In this document: positions 10,974-20,001 of the stretch, one piece after another
Layout: each line of letters opens with the position of its first letter
Numbering within the stretch: position 1 is the first letter of the stretch
Origin: Incurvaria masculella
Lineage: Eukaryota > Arthropoda > Insecta > Lepidoptera > Incurvariidae
Direction: 5' to 3'
Length of the DNA: 64,000 nucleotides
NCBI GenBank assembly: GCA_946894095.1
Contig: OX335653.1
Location: 14,823,001 to 14,887,000 of the forward strand
Program-made: the position numbers and the translations under genes
The notes under the pieces: generated by a model
Database searches by the model: none
Told to the model about the DNA's origin: nothing
What the model saw: the letters and a program-made list of their open reading frames with translations, nothing else

Positions 10974-11639
10974 TGCACTCAAGACAAACATTCATAATTA
11001 TATACACACGTGTATACACTCATATTACACATGAGTCAACACATTAAACACACACTCTCACCGCACATACACCCTATCAAACACACGGCTGTGGAAAGTT
11101 GCAAGTTACACACATATTATAAAGTTGTAAGACATATCAGAAATTTGTAAACAATAAAACTTTGTCATTGGCTTAAAAATATTGAAATAATATCATGTAA
11201 TAATCTAAGATTAGCTGTAAGGTTTCTTATAAAACAAAATGAAATAAATACAATTTAAAATTGATTATGTGACGAGAATCGAGAAGGGAGTGATAAGATG
11301 GTTCGAAGAATGAATGAGTGACAAAGAGTGACGAAACAATATCAGCTCTATATTTAAAAGTTACTTACATCTTTATATTCTTATTACATAGGTACCTAAC
11401 GTCAACAAAATTTTCAAACTGTGAAATTTTAGAATTGGCTAAACAATTTGATAAATACCTGTTATTTTTGTAACTATAAATAATTGTTAAGGTTCTATAA
11501 TAAATAATTAAATATTTGTAAAGTTGTTCTTTGTGCAGGAATCTTCCTTAAATTAATATCTCCCTGCTTCACGGTCGATAATACGTACTGGTAACACATC
11601 TTGAGCACATTGAACTGAAACGGAGCCTAGTAAGAAGTA
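10974..11639. other. unannotated AT-rich DNA
   Basis: Imperfect CACACA runs follow the SINE tail (10990-11095). After that no gene or repeat match was found. Confidence 0.35.
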
Positions 11640-12005
11640 GGGGGTACAGAAGAGTGCGATACGAGGGCGCGCCATGCATTGCAGTACATTTGTGGTCGTA
11701 GTGATGCGCGTTGCAACGCCTGTATTGATATCAGACGGGGAGGCAGCGCGCGGGCTGGCGGCGGGCGCCTGGCAGGAAGTTAGCAGCGAGCGGTTTGAAG
11801 ATTTATTGGATTTGTGAAGCGATTCGGATTTCGTAATTAGCGTAACTGCTGCCTACATACCTGCCATCAGACGCCGCGTCGTCTAGCGAACGTCGTCCAA
11901 ACTCCGTGACGCCATTTGCATGACATTGTTTAATTTTATAACGGCAGTCGCCAATATCATAAGTCGACAATTAAGTAAAGATTTTTCATTTCTTTTAAGT
12001 CGCTG
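11640..12005 (+). promoter_or_regulatory. candidate promoter / non-coding first exon
   Basis: This block is clearly GC- and CpG-richer than its surroundings (for example GCGCGCGGGCTGGCGGCGGG near 11747). It lacks any match to the repeats in the window and ends in CTG|GTAAGT, a perfect consensus 5' splice site, with the intron starting at 12006. No long frame is present, so it would be a 5'-UTR exon with its promoter. I see no TATA box or clear initiator. It could be chance, but it is the best host-gene signal in the window. Confidence 0.35.
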
Positions 12006-12011
12006 GTAAGT

Positions 12012-13103
12012 GAATGTGCTAAAATATAACCGTTTATAATTAAGGAATTTGATTGCACCTATACACTGAGAAAAAAGTAGGCTGACAAAGTGACAAAAAT
12101 CACGATGTCAGAAAAAAATTGTTGAAGCATCAAAATAAGTTGTTACTATAACGAATCGAGCTTATTTCTCAGGACAGCTTTTATTTTGTCAATTGCTTTT
12201 TGTCATTGAAACAAAGTCGTATTTGTTACTGTAACAACGTTGGTTGCGAGCGCAACAATGTCTAGTATGTTTTGCTAGAATTACTTTGTTAGATTGTATA
12301 TATGGTCGACAAAATAAAGGATTTCGTTGCAACCAATTCACTATGACGGCTCTTCAGGGTTAAAGTTTCTTTGTTGGGCCAACAATAATTTTTTCTCAGT
12401 GATATCCGTTATCATTGCGGTGTTATGGGCCAAAGAATATCTGCTATTACGTTATTTTATTTATTTATTTACACAAACACACAAAAAAAGAGTTCACAGG
12501 AACTTAAAATATTTACAATAATACATGCACGGAAATAAGCTTGACAACTGATTTCTTGTGCGACGAACGATAGCTCCTAAACTGGTTTAAAGTTATATAT
12601 AAAGTTATTAATGTATTATTTTAAAGATATTATTTATTACGTCTACACAAAAGAACACGTCAACCATTGGAGAATGTAAACGAAATCAATCTTTTTCTCG
12701 ATGCTATGTAAACAGAAATTACCCTGAAGATTACAATAAACATCGATATTATCTTGGAATGTGACATGTATTATGTATAATCGACTGTGAAGCAAGGACA
12801 CATTAATAAACGAAAGATCTCTGTAAACAGAATTACATACCTGCGACGTACCTGCTTAGTACGAAAAAGTAGATTAAATCGATATTACCTTGTTTACGGA
12901 AGATACGTTATCGAGAAACCTTACAATCCGATTTTCTCAAGCTGTTTCGGGATCTTCTAATCAAGCCAATTAAGACAGCTAAATTAATAGCTCAAACCTC
13001 CTTTCTCATGAAATAACTGGCTTAAATATGAAAAGTGGATTCCGCGTACTGAGTGATTGTTATAACAAATATTATGATTAAAAGATCACACAGACGTTAC
13101 CGC
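12012..13103. other. unannotated AT-rich DNA
   Basis: No coding region. If 11640-12005 is a first exon, this stretch would be intron. It contains another GTACGAAAAAGTA word near 12858. Confidence 0.35.
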
Positions 13104-13446
13104 TTAAGAGGATAATGAGGTTATCAAATTCCATACTATGGTTCGTACCCGTTTCCTTAGTCAAATTATGTTTTTTTTCTGATATTTTGCACATTAAATA
13201 AATGAACTGAGAGCTACGTCGATACGTTATTGTTTTTTGGGAAATTAACTTATATCCGTGATATTCGCCTTTTTATACAGAGACAAAGAGGCGTACGTCG
13301 TGGATACAAGTTAATTTATAAAAAAAGGTACATACGTAGCTTTTCGTTTATTAATTTAATGTGCAAAATTTCAGAAAAATATTTCATGACTGATGAAACA
13401 GGCATGGGCCATTGTATGGAACTTGATTATCTCATTATCCTCTTAA
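13104..13446. mobile_element. TTAA-flanked fold-back MITE
   Basis: An almost complete hairpin of about 335 bp (13108-13442) lies between TTAA at 13104-13107 and TTAA at 13443-13446. The arms begin GAGGATAATGAGGTTATCAA, and the pairing continues inward through TTTTGCACATTAAAT to a loop near 13270. TTAA duplication is characteristic of piggyBac-type transposition, so this may be a piggyBac-dependent MITE. Frames inside it are by-products of the palindrome. Confidence 0.7.
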
Positions 13447-14042
13447 GTTACATATTTTCTTAGTGATATAAGATAGGTGCTAGCATATAATGACAGTAGG
13501 TGTGGTATTCGTTTTACAGGTTAAGTAACATAAAACCAATGGTAATATCGCTCGATAAGCTCTAGCAATGAAACTAGGTGAGGTAAGATTTTTGTCTTCA
13601 CCGTTTTTTTGCGTCTTCTTAAAACGCTTGATCCACTTCAAAAGAGCTTACCTCTTTATAACATTGCCTGATACGACTTATAATATTTTAATAAACAAAT
13701 TTACGAGAATTTGTTTCGAGTGGAACTCAAATTTATATATTTTAACGACTGCCTTACACTTTTCAAAATATCGGTCGAAGTATTGGTATTCATTTAAAAA
13801 AAAAATTGCTGATCCAATTAGCAAAGAGTATTGCTTAATACCGAAAAATAATCTTTACTACGCCCAGTATTTCCAATAATAATACCTATATAATTTGTCT
13901 GGTCATTGAAATTTAATGATTTACAGAGGTCATTTACGGCCATTTCTACCATCACTCAACGCGCCGCGGGTAGTAAAGCTTACTGTTCACAATAATCGAA
14001 TAAGATCCTGTAAATTATTTATTTATGGGGTCGGTCCTTCAA
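13447..14042. other. unannotated AT-rich DNA
   Basis: One open frame of 103 codons (13568-13879) is low-complexity and resembles nothing I know. A fragment near 13480-13505 may be the last bases of a family B SINE. Confidence 0.3.
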
Positions 14043-14083
14043 AAGCACCAAGCCGGCCGGCATGGTTTTAGCAGCCCGAAAGT
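14043..14083 (-). repeat. family C fragment
   Basis: AAGCACCAAGCCGGCCGGCA followed by TGGTTTTAGCAGCCC is the complement of the family C core seen at 18020-18065 and 30080-30120. Confidence 0.6.
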
Positions 14084-15120
14084 TCTAAATAACATTAAAA
14101 TATGTGGCTTGAAATATTAAAAACATAAGGAAAGTTATAATTAGTGTTTTGAGAATCAGTGCTTCCAAATAACAAATTTTAAAACTTATTGGTTTTTATC
14201 TCCAACTACCAAATTATGTTGTAACGTCATATATATTGTATTTGAAGGCACCAGCAAAGCATCGTAACAATGAAGCTTCTAACATTACACAAAGCCTGAT
14301 ATTTACGCTGGTCATCTTAAATTAGAAACAATAGCGTACAAAAGCCGAGTACGGTGTGGTGGCCTCGGTTTTGTCAGGGAATGGGCTACAGTCTATATTC
14401 GTTCTATTTTTACCCGAATGCGCAAGAAGGAGGGTTGTATTTTTTAATGTCAAATTTTATGTTACATAATATTTTGGCTGCTAGGAAAAAGGATGCCGCA
14501 AAAAGCGGAGGTTGTCAAAAAATACCTTGTTTTATGTAACACGTATTCCCAAAAAATGTTTTTCCTAAGTTCTGCCAATGTTAAGAAATTAACATATTTT
14601 AGGAATAAATCAGAAATTAAAATCTATTTTAGATATATTTATATGGAAATAATTGAAAATACACAAAATAAAATTTATAATATTAAGTTAATATTATTGA
14701 AATTGAAACATTAAAATTTAATTAAATAAGCGTAATCGATTGGAAGCATCAATCTTTGCAATTATCAAGAGTTTATCATGCATACATACATACATAGCTT
14801 CATGCCGCTTCCCCGAAGGGTTAGGCAGAGATGATAGAGCGCTATACGGTACGAGCACAGCACAACTCTTTAAATTCATCTACAGATATACTTTACGTTT
14901 ACGAAGTATTACATTCATTTGTTTGCGGTACTTTCTCCTAGGCATGACTTCCGCTCACTTCTCAGAGCAAGGCTGGACCCGAACCAGCAAAACATAAATC
15001 AATGCCTCCTACCAACACAGTGTTTAAGATTATACCCACCTACATTTATTTAAAGTTATACCTGCGATACAACATGCGACGATTATATCTCTGCCTGGTT
15101 CTCATTTTACCTACATGACG
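14084..15120. other. mostly unannotated, possible LINE-tail piece at 14780-15000
   Basis: The word CTTCCCCGAAGGGTTAGGCA near 14810 and the preceding CATACATACATACATAG look like a dispersed lepidopteran repeat tail, but there is no second copy in this window to confirm it. The rest is AT-rich with only low-complexity frames. Confidence 0.3.
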
Positions 15121-15121
15121 A

Positions 15122-15420
15122 TAAGGCGTAGCAGCAGTGTAGCAGCGAGAAGAAGGGACGGTGAGGCGTACCCAGAACGGCGTGGCAGATGCACATACTT
15201 CGCTCCGTAGCACTGGCGGCGGCATAGCAGCAGTGTAGCAGCGAGAAGGAGGGACGGTGGGGCGTAACCAGAACGGCGTAGCAGATGCACATACTTCGCT
15301 GCGTAGCACTGGCGGCGGCGTAGCAGCTGTGTAGCAGCAAAAAGGAGGGACGGTGGGGCGTAACCAGAACGTCGTAGCAGATGCACATATGCTCCGTAGC
15401 ACTGGTGGCGGCGTAGCAGC
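15122..15420. repeat. 96-bp GC-rich tandem repeat, 3 units
   Basis: The word GGGACGG recurs at 15155, 15251 and 15347, giving a 96-bp period. Each unit carries GTGTAGCAGC, GGACGGTGGGGCGTAACCAG, GCAGATGCACATA and CGTAGCACTGGCGGCGG. Because 96 is divisible by three, several frames stay open together and create apparent proteins of 93-118 residues on the minus strand. These are repeat artefacts. Confidence 0.85.
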
Positions 15421-15591
15421 ACCAACCGCGTTTGTGTCGTAGCTCAGCTACGAATGTCTTGCGACTTTAACAATTATTGTATTTCTATTGATTAACCTTA
15501 GAAACCTTTTTCATAAATTTCTATATAAGTTTAAGTTGTGGTGTTATTTATTAAATCGATAAAATACAACAATTGTTTTTATTAATATATA

Positions 15592-15824
15592 TTTTTTTTA
15601 TGTTACTGGACATGGATGGTTAATACCACACCTTCTGTCGTGGTATTAGTCCAACACACCACATGGGAACTAGGTGCCATGCCAGGACCTTTCTTGTATT
15701 GCTCGGCTACATTGAACTGGATGGAAAACACGGACAATTTTCATTGCCGCTTCGACCATCGTTCATCCAATGCGATGGTACCTACCCGGGCGGGATTAAC
15801 CCTACCACCTAGGTACCACCTAAT
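15592..15824 (-). repeat. SINE family B copy (subfamily like the one at 63250)
   Basis: It begins at a T run (the complemented A tail), then ACTGGACATGGATGG and ACACACCACATGGGAACTAG, and ends at CCCTACCACCTAGG. It shares ACTAGGTGCCATGCCAGGAC and TTGTATTGC-type details with the 63250 copy rather than with the 10569 copy. Truncated before the tRNA head. Confidence 0.75.
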
Positions 15825-16260
15825 CTAGAGACACCGGCTACAGTTAATCAAAATAAACAGGAATGCTTAGATTTCTTTATTGAGCTTCCAGCCTCGCATC
15901 GAAGCCCCCTGGGAGGATAAGGAAGATAGCAGGGGCTTAATCGGATGTTAGGAGCAGCGCAAAAATCTGGATAGGGACAGGGGGTAGCACCGACCCTAAA
16001 CAAACTAATAGCCGGAAGCAGCTATATTTCACCGTTTTTAAATCTAATATAAAATATTGCGTGATAATATAAGTTTACCAACAGATTATTTATTTGCGAC
16101 TAATATTTATATTTTTGTCAGATAATGAAAGCGCCTCTGTATTGAATTTCACTTATTTTCATCTAAAGTAATTTTATATAAATAATATTATTTATTTAAT
16201 TTAATTAAACATCCAAAATGAGTAAAAACTAATGTGTTGAAATAATGAAGTGTTGAGTAA
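15825..16260. other. unannotated DNA
   Basis: A GC-richer part (15880-16020) is unmatched in the window, and the remainder is AT-rich. No gene is seen. Confidence 0.3.
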
Positions 16261-16678
16261 TCAATAACTTTTTTTTTTTTTTTTTCAAGTTTTTTATTTT
16301 TTTTTATTACATTATTCGACACAATTAAAATAAGATATACATAAAACTGAAAAATAGAGAAGAAAAAAAAAATATAACTGACTTACCTAAACGTAAAAAT
16401 AATCATCCATCATGGGTCCCGTTGTCATTGTCCCCATGACGGATGCCGCGTTCCCCCGCTGAATGGCGAGAGACACCCGCTGGCGGAAAAAAGAAGGAGC
16501 CCGCCGGTCGTCAGTGGCCTCCACGAGCAACTTGCACAATCTATTGGCGAACTGCCACGCGTCGTCACTCCACGTGCCGTGTGTCTCAACGGCGAAGGCA
16601 AGGAACTCAAACTGATCCTTCATGGATGAATACTTGGCGTGTTTGAGCGCCTCCGCCTTCGCTGCTTTCAATAACTTT
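16261..16678 (-). pseudogene. 5'-truncated non-LTR retroelement tail with exact target duplication
   Basis: On the minus strand a frame of about 94 codons runs from 16671 to 16387 and ends in a stop. It is followed by an A-rich 3' tail reaching 16272. The frame carries a conserved-looking C-terminal block with FAVETHGTWS and RQRVSLAIQRGNAASVMGT. I associate a similar YLFQRISIAIQRGNAASVLGT block with retroelement proteins, so this is probably the last part of such a protein. The insert is bracketed by TCAATAACTTT at 16261-16271 and 16668-16678, an exact 11-bp target-site duplication typical of target-primed reverse transcription. Catalytic domains are absent, so it is dead on arrival. The protein family is my recollection; the insertion structure is plain in the sequence. 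Confidence 0.65.
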
Positions 16679-17111
16679 AAAAATGAATTTAAAAATAAAG
16701 TCAGAAAAATAAATCATAAGTAATTATAATTTGGTTAACTCGTGGTTCGGGTGCACCATTCGGGAGGCTTCAAATCGGAGCTGCCGTGTCCTGCGGAACC
16801 GCCGATTTTTACATGCAAATTGAATACTCATAGAATAATTGCTATACAATTTGCCGCCACTATGAATAATTTATTCGGCCGCCGCAGCCCGTGATTGCAC
16901 CTACGTGCGGAAACTAGCCGCTCGCCTATCCACTCACTTGAACAACACTCTGGCTTGGGATAGAATTTAAATGTATGCTAATCACTGTTTTTTTTAACCA
17001 AAACAATTTATTATTTATTATTATTTTGTTTTTTCTGTGTAATATTAAAAACTTAGACAAAGAGAAAGACTTAGAAAACTTAACAAAATTAGAAGGTATA
17101 CAGGATGTATA
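16679..17111. other. unannotated DNA
   Basis: No gene seen. Positions 16740-16930 are GC-richer and unmatched in the window. Confidence 0.3.
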
Positions 17112-17198
17112 AGGTATGGTCCAAACGTCAAACAGGCATTCCTAGGCATATTTGGAACGAAAAATGTAGATAACATTTTGTTGTACGATTTGTAAAAA

Positions 17199-17336
17199 AA
17201 ACGGCCAAGTTCGAGTCGGACTCGCACACGAACGGTTCGGTACCATCGTAAAAGTTCTAACACAAACGGACGGACGGACAGTGGAGGCTTAGTAATAGGG
17301 TTCCGTTGGCATCCTTTGGGTACGGAACCCTAAAAA
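17199..17336 (+). repeat. family A copy with internal deletion
   Basis: It has the family A start (GGCCAAGTTCGAGTCGGACT) and end (TGGGTACGGAACCCTAAAAA), but the AT-rich centre is missing. The start is joined to a shortened GGACGG run. Confidence 0.75.
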
Positions 17337-17465
17337 CCGGCCAAGTGCGAGTCGGACTCGCGCACGAAGGGTACCGTATTTTTATTATTTTAAAATCTCA
17401 AATATTAGTTGTTATAGCGGCAAAATAAATACACACGATGTGAGAATTTCAGTTGCCAACTAAAT
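17337..17465 (+). repeat. family A copy, 3'-truncated
   Basis: It begins immediately after the preceding copy with CCGGCCAAGTGCGAGTCGGA, continues through TAGCGGCAAAATAAATACAC, and stops at about 17465 before the GACG run. Confidence 0.7.
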
Positions 17466-17526
17466 GTTGTCGATTTTTTGCTCCAAATATGCCTAGGAAT
17501 ACCTGGTTAACGTTTGGACCTTACCT

Positions 17527-17960
17527 AAATTAATATCCTGTTTACTTGTTGTAAAAGGGAAAATTACTTAATGTATATAATAACTATAATTCACCACCTA
17601 TAATTTATAAACATAAGCAGGCCGATTCTTCGAATTTCGCGTTTTAATAATTATGAATGTCTTTAATCATGAAATTCCCTTTGAGATAACTTTTGTATTC
17701 TATGTGATCATCAGGAATGAGACAAAATAAAACATTCCCATAGGAAATACGTCGTTATATTGAATCGTTATAATGAAATATATTGAATATCACATTGAAA
17801 AGCTGCGGTCGAAGATTGATTGTGAAACGTTTCCGCAGATGCAGTAAGACTTACTATTCTGAGTGCATAACTTAGTGGTGTTCTCGGAACCCTAAAGAGC
17901 TTATTCAGAATTCCGTTGTACTTATGGTTGCTGGTGGTACTTTCTTATGTTAAGCGTACG
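17527..17960. other. unannotated AT-rich DNA
   Basis: No gene or repeat match seen, apart from a stray GGAACCCTAAAGAG word near 17887. Confidence 0.3.
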
Positions 17961-18074
17961 CATATGGCGTTCGCCAGGGATCTTAAGGTGCCCGACGACG
18001 CCCATGGGATTTGGAACTTACAGGGGGGCTGCGAAAACCATGCCGGCCGGCAAGGTGCTTCTTCACACCATGTT
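17961..18074 (+). repeat. family C element, left part
   Basis: ATATGGCGTTCGCCAGG through CAGGGGGGCTGCGAAAACCA, GCCGGCCGGCAAGGTGCTTC and CACACCATGTT matches the uninterrupted copy at 30020-30252. The match stops at the LINE insertion and resumes at 21964. Confidence 0.8.
18068..18074 (+). repeat. probable LINE target-site duplication, left copy
   Basis: CCATGTT is found here and at 21964-21970, the two edges of the LINE inside family C. Seven bases is short and the copies of C have diverged, so the exact duplication is tentative. Confidence 0.45.
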
Positions 18075-18507
18075 TATATGTACTATATTTTATTTTTCTA
18101 TTTTGGTGCTTGGCGAACATGTACAATATGTGCGAACCTAATAATGTTATATTTTACAAATGTTTTATGTCTCTTATTTATTTATTTTGGCTACTTAGTT
18201 TATTTTGTTTTATGCTGCTACACGTTATGTTTTGTGACTGCAGTTATGTCCTTGTCTATGTTTAAGTTTCACCATGTTTACTCTGCTCAAATTTATTGTG
18301 AAATCGACTGTATTCTTTCATTACATATGAGTTTCTTACTTGTCAATCAACCAGCGGGATGCAGTGACAGGTGCAGAAAGGCGCAATAATTAATTGGATT
18401 TAAGCGCTTTCTGCAGATAATTTGTATCATTATTTATTATTATTAATAAGATTTATATTTATTATTTTGTATTTATCTTATATTTTAGTCTTAATCTTAT
18501 AGTACTT

Positions 18508-19878
18508 ATGTCCAATGATGACTCTGATTCTGAATGTTACTACTCTGCTAACTCATCTATTTCTGACAGTGATGATGCTCTGGATTCCCAACCTCATCTC
18601 GGTGACACACTTAATAATATTTTCTCCCAACATGCCAACAATTTTAATGTATGTCACATAAATGCTGAAAGCATTCCGGCTCATCTTCCAGATCTCCTTG
18701 CGACCTTTACCAGCCAGCATATACATGCATGTCTTGTCTCTGAGACTGTGCTGAAACCAACGCTGCCTTCAACCTGTTACTCACTACCAGGTTTCCAATT
18801 GATACGTAATGATAGAACTAATAAAGGCTGGGGTGGTCTTGCCATCTACCTTAGAGCTAATATCTCTTTTAAAATTATTGATAAATCTCCTTCCGAACAT
18901 TCTGGCTCTGCAGAATATATATTGCTGGAACTTTCACTCAATCTGTCCAAACTTCTTCTCTGTGTTTTTTATTGTCCTCCTCAAATTAATTATTTCTCTC
19001 AGTTTGAAAATATCCTTGAAAAATATGTCTCGGAATATCAACATCTAGTTATATTAGGTGATTTTAATACATGTTTAATTAAAGATGATTATCGGTCCCG
19101 TAAGCTTCAAACCCTAACTAGATCTGTAAATCTAGAGATTCTCCCACTTCAACCTACTTATCACATTCATGACTCCCACTCACTTCTCGATTTGATCATA
19201 GTTTCTCAGCCAGATTTAGTAAGTGCTTTTGGCCAAAAAATTGCACCCGGTTTCTCTAACCATGATCTAATTTTTCTTTCTTACAATATAAAACCTCCTA
19301 AACAAAAAGCCCGTATTCTTCTACAGCGTAATTTTAACAAGATGGATGCAGACGCCTTGAGAGAGGATGCAAGTAACATTGATTGGTCGTATCTACTAAG
19401 TTCTGATAGCATTGATGAAAAGGTCACTATTCTGTCTACTGTGCTCACACAGCTCTATGACAAACATGCTCCTGTTCATCCTGTGCGTGTTAAGCATATG
19501 CCCGCTCCTTGGCTGAATACCGACATTCGCCGCATGATGGCAAAGCGTGATGCCCTGAAGCGCAAACATAAACGTGATCCTACCGAACATAATTGGGCTT
19601 TGTATAAATCTGCAAGGAATCGGTGTACACAGATGTGTAGAAATGCTAAACGCCGCCTCATTAACAACTCCATTAGTGACTGCTCTCCTAAAGACATGTG
19701 GATTTTTTTACGCACATTAGGTGTTGGTAAGTCTTCATCTACGGCAAATCACTCGATTGACCTTGATGGGCTGAACCAACACTTCTCATCATCTCCTGTT
19801 TCAATAGACCCCATATTAAAAGCCAATACATTACGGCAACTACATTCTTCTCGTTTTACGCACATTAGGTATTGGTAA
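18508..19878 (+). CDS. LINE endonuclease domain ORF (frame-broken N-terminal part)
   Basis: This 456-codon frame is the N-terminal part of the LINE protein. After an acidic, serine-rich start (residues 1-30) comes an AP-endonuclease fold. NVCHINAESI (about 47) is the first strand, CLVSETVL (about 75) carries the catalytic Glu, and GGLAIYLR follows at about 109. GDFNTCL sits at 183-189, SLLDLIIVSQ at about 225, and SNHDLIF at 250 holds the catalytic His. The enzyme nicks target DNA to prime reverse transcription. A linker rich in Lys and Arg follows. The frame ends early at 19878 because of a 148-bp tandem duplication. Codons 400-450 run through the first copy of the duplicated segment, and the second copy is read out of frame to a stop. 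The ATG is the first in frame after the leader; no ribosome-binding cue supports it specially. Confidence 0.8.
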   Translation: MSNDDSDSECYYSANSSISDSDDALDSQPHLGDTLNNIFSQHANNFNVCHINAESIPAHLPDLLATFTSQHIHACLVSETVLKPTLPSTCYSLPGFQLIRNDRTNKGWGGLAIYLRANISFKIIDKSPSEHSGSAEYILLELSLNLSKLLLCVFYCPPQINYFSQFENILEKYVSEYQHLVILGDFNTCLIKDDYRSRKLQTLTRSVNLEILPLQPTYHIHDSHSLLDLIIVSQPDLVSAFGQKIAPGFSNHDLIFLSYNIKPPKQKARILLQRNFNKMDADALREDASNIDWSYLLSSDSIDEKVTILSTVLTQLYDKHAPVHPVRVKHMPAPWLNTDIRRMMAKRDALKRKHKRDPTEHNWALYKSARNRCTQMCRNAKRRLINNSISDCSPKDMWIFLRTLGVGKSSSTANHSIDLDGLNQHFSSSPVSIDPILKANTLRQLHSSRFTHIRYW

Positions 19879-20001
19879 GTCTTCATCTACGGCAAATCAC
19901 TCGATTGACCTTGATGGGCTGAACCAACACTTCTCATCATCTCCTGTTTCAATAGACCCCATATTAAAAGCCAATACATTACGGCAACTACATTCTTCTC
20001 G
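19706..20001 (+). repeat. 148-bp tandem duplication inside the LINE ORF
   Basis: The segment from about 19706 to 19853 is repeated at 19854-20001. The word CGCACATTAG starts at 19711 and again at 19859. I see one difference (GTGTTGG against GTATTGG). Since 148 leaves remainder 1 on division by three, the copy shifts the frame, and the upstream and downstream parts fall in the same frame if one copy is discounted. The near-identity says the duplication is recent, later than most decay of the element. Confidence 0.85.

Larger units (their letters stand above)
17112..17526 (-). mobile_element. MITE family I copy, split by two family A elements
   Basis: The outer parts (17112-17198 and 17466-17526) form inverted ends: GGTATGGTCCAAACGT at the left and ACGTTTGGACCTTACC at the right, with CCTAGGCATATTTGGA inside each arm. 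An uninterrupted copy of the same MITE lies at 59514-59696 in the other orientation. Between the arms sit two head-to-tail family A elements, so A inserted after I. Confidence 0.7.

Noticed and set aside
15046..15425. Three overlapping minus-strand frames of 93-118 codons
   Set aside because: They are produced by a 96-bp tandem repeat whose period is divisible by three; the frames have no domain and overlap one another.
17916..18389. 157-codon frame upstream of the LINE endonuclease, possible LINE ORF1
   Set aside because: It begins outside the element in family C sequence and crosses the insertion boundary; its hydrophobic low-complexity translation has no zinc knuckle or coiled coil.
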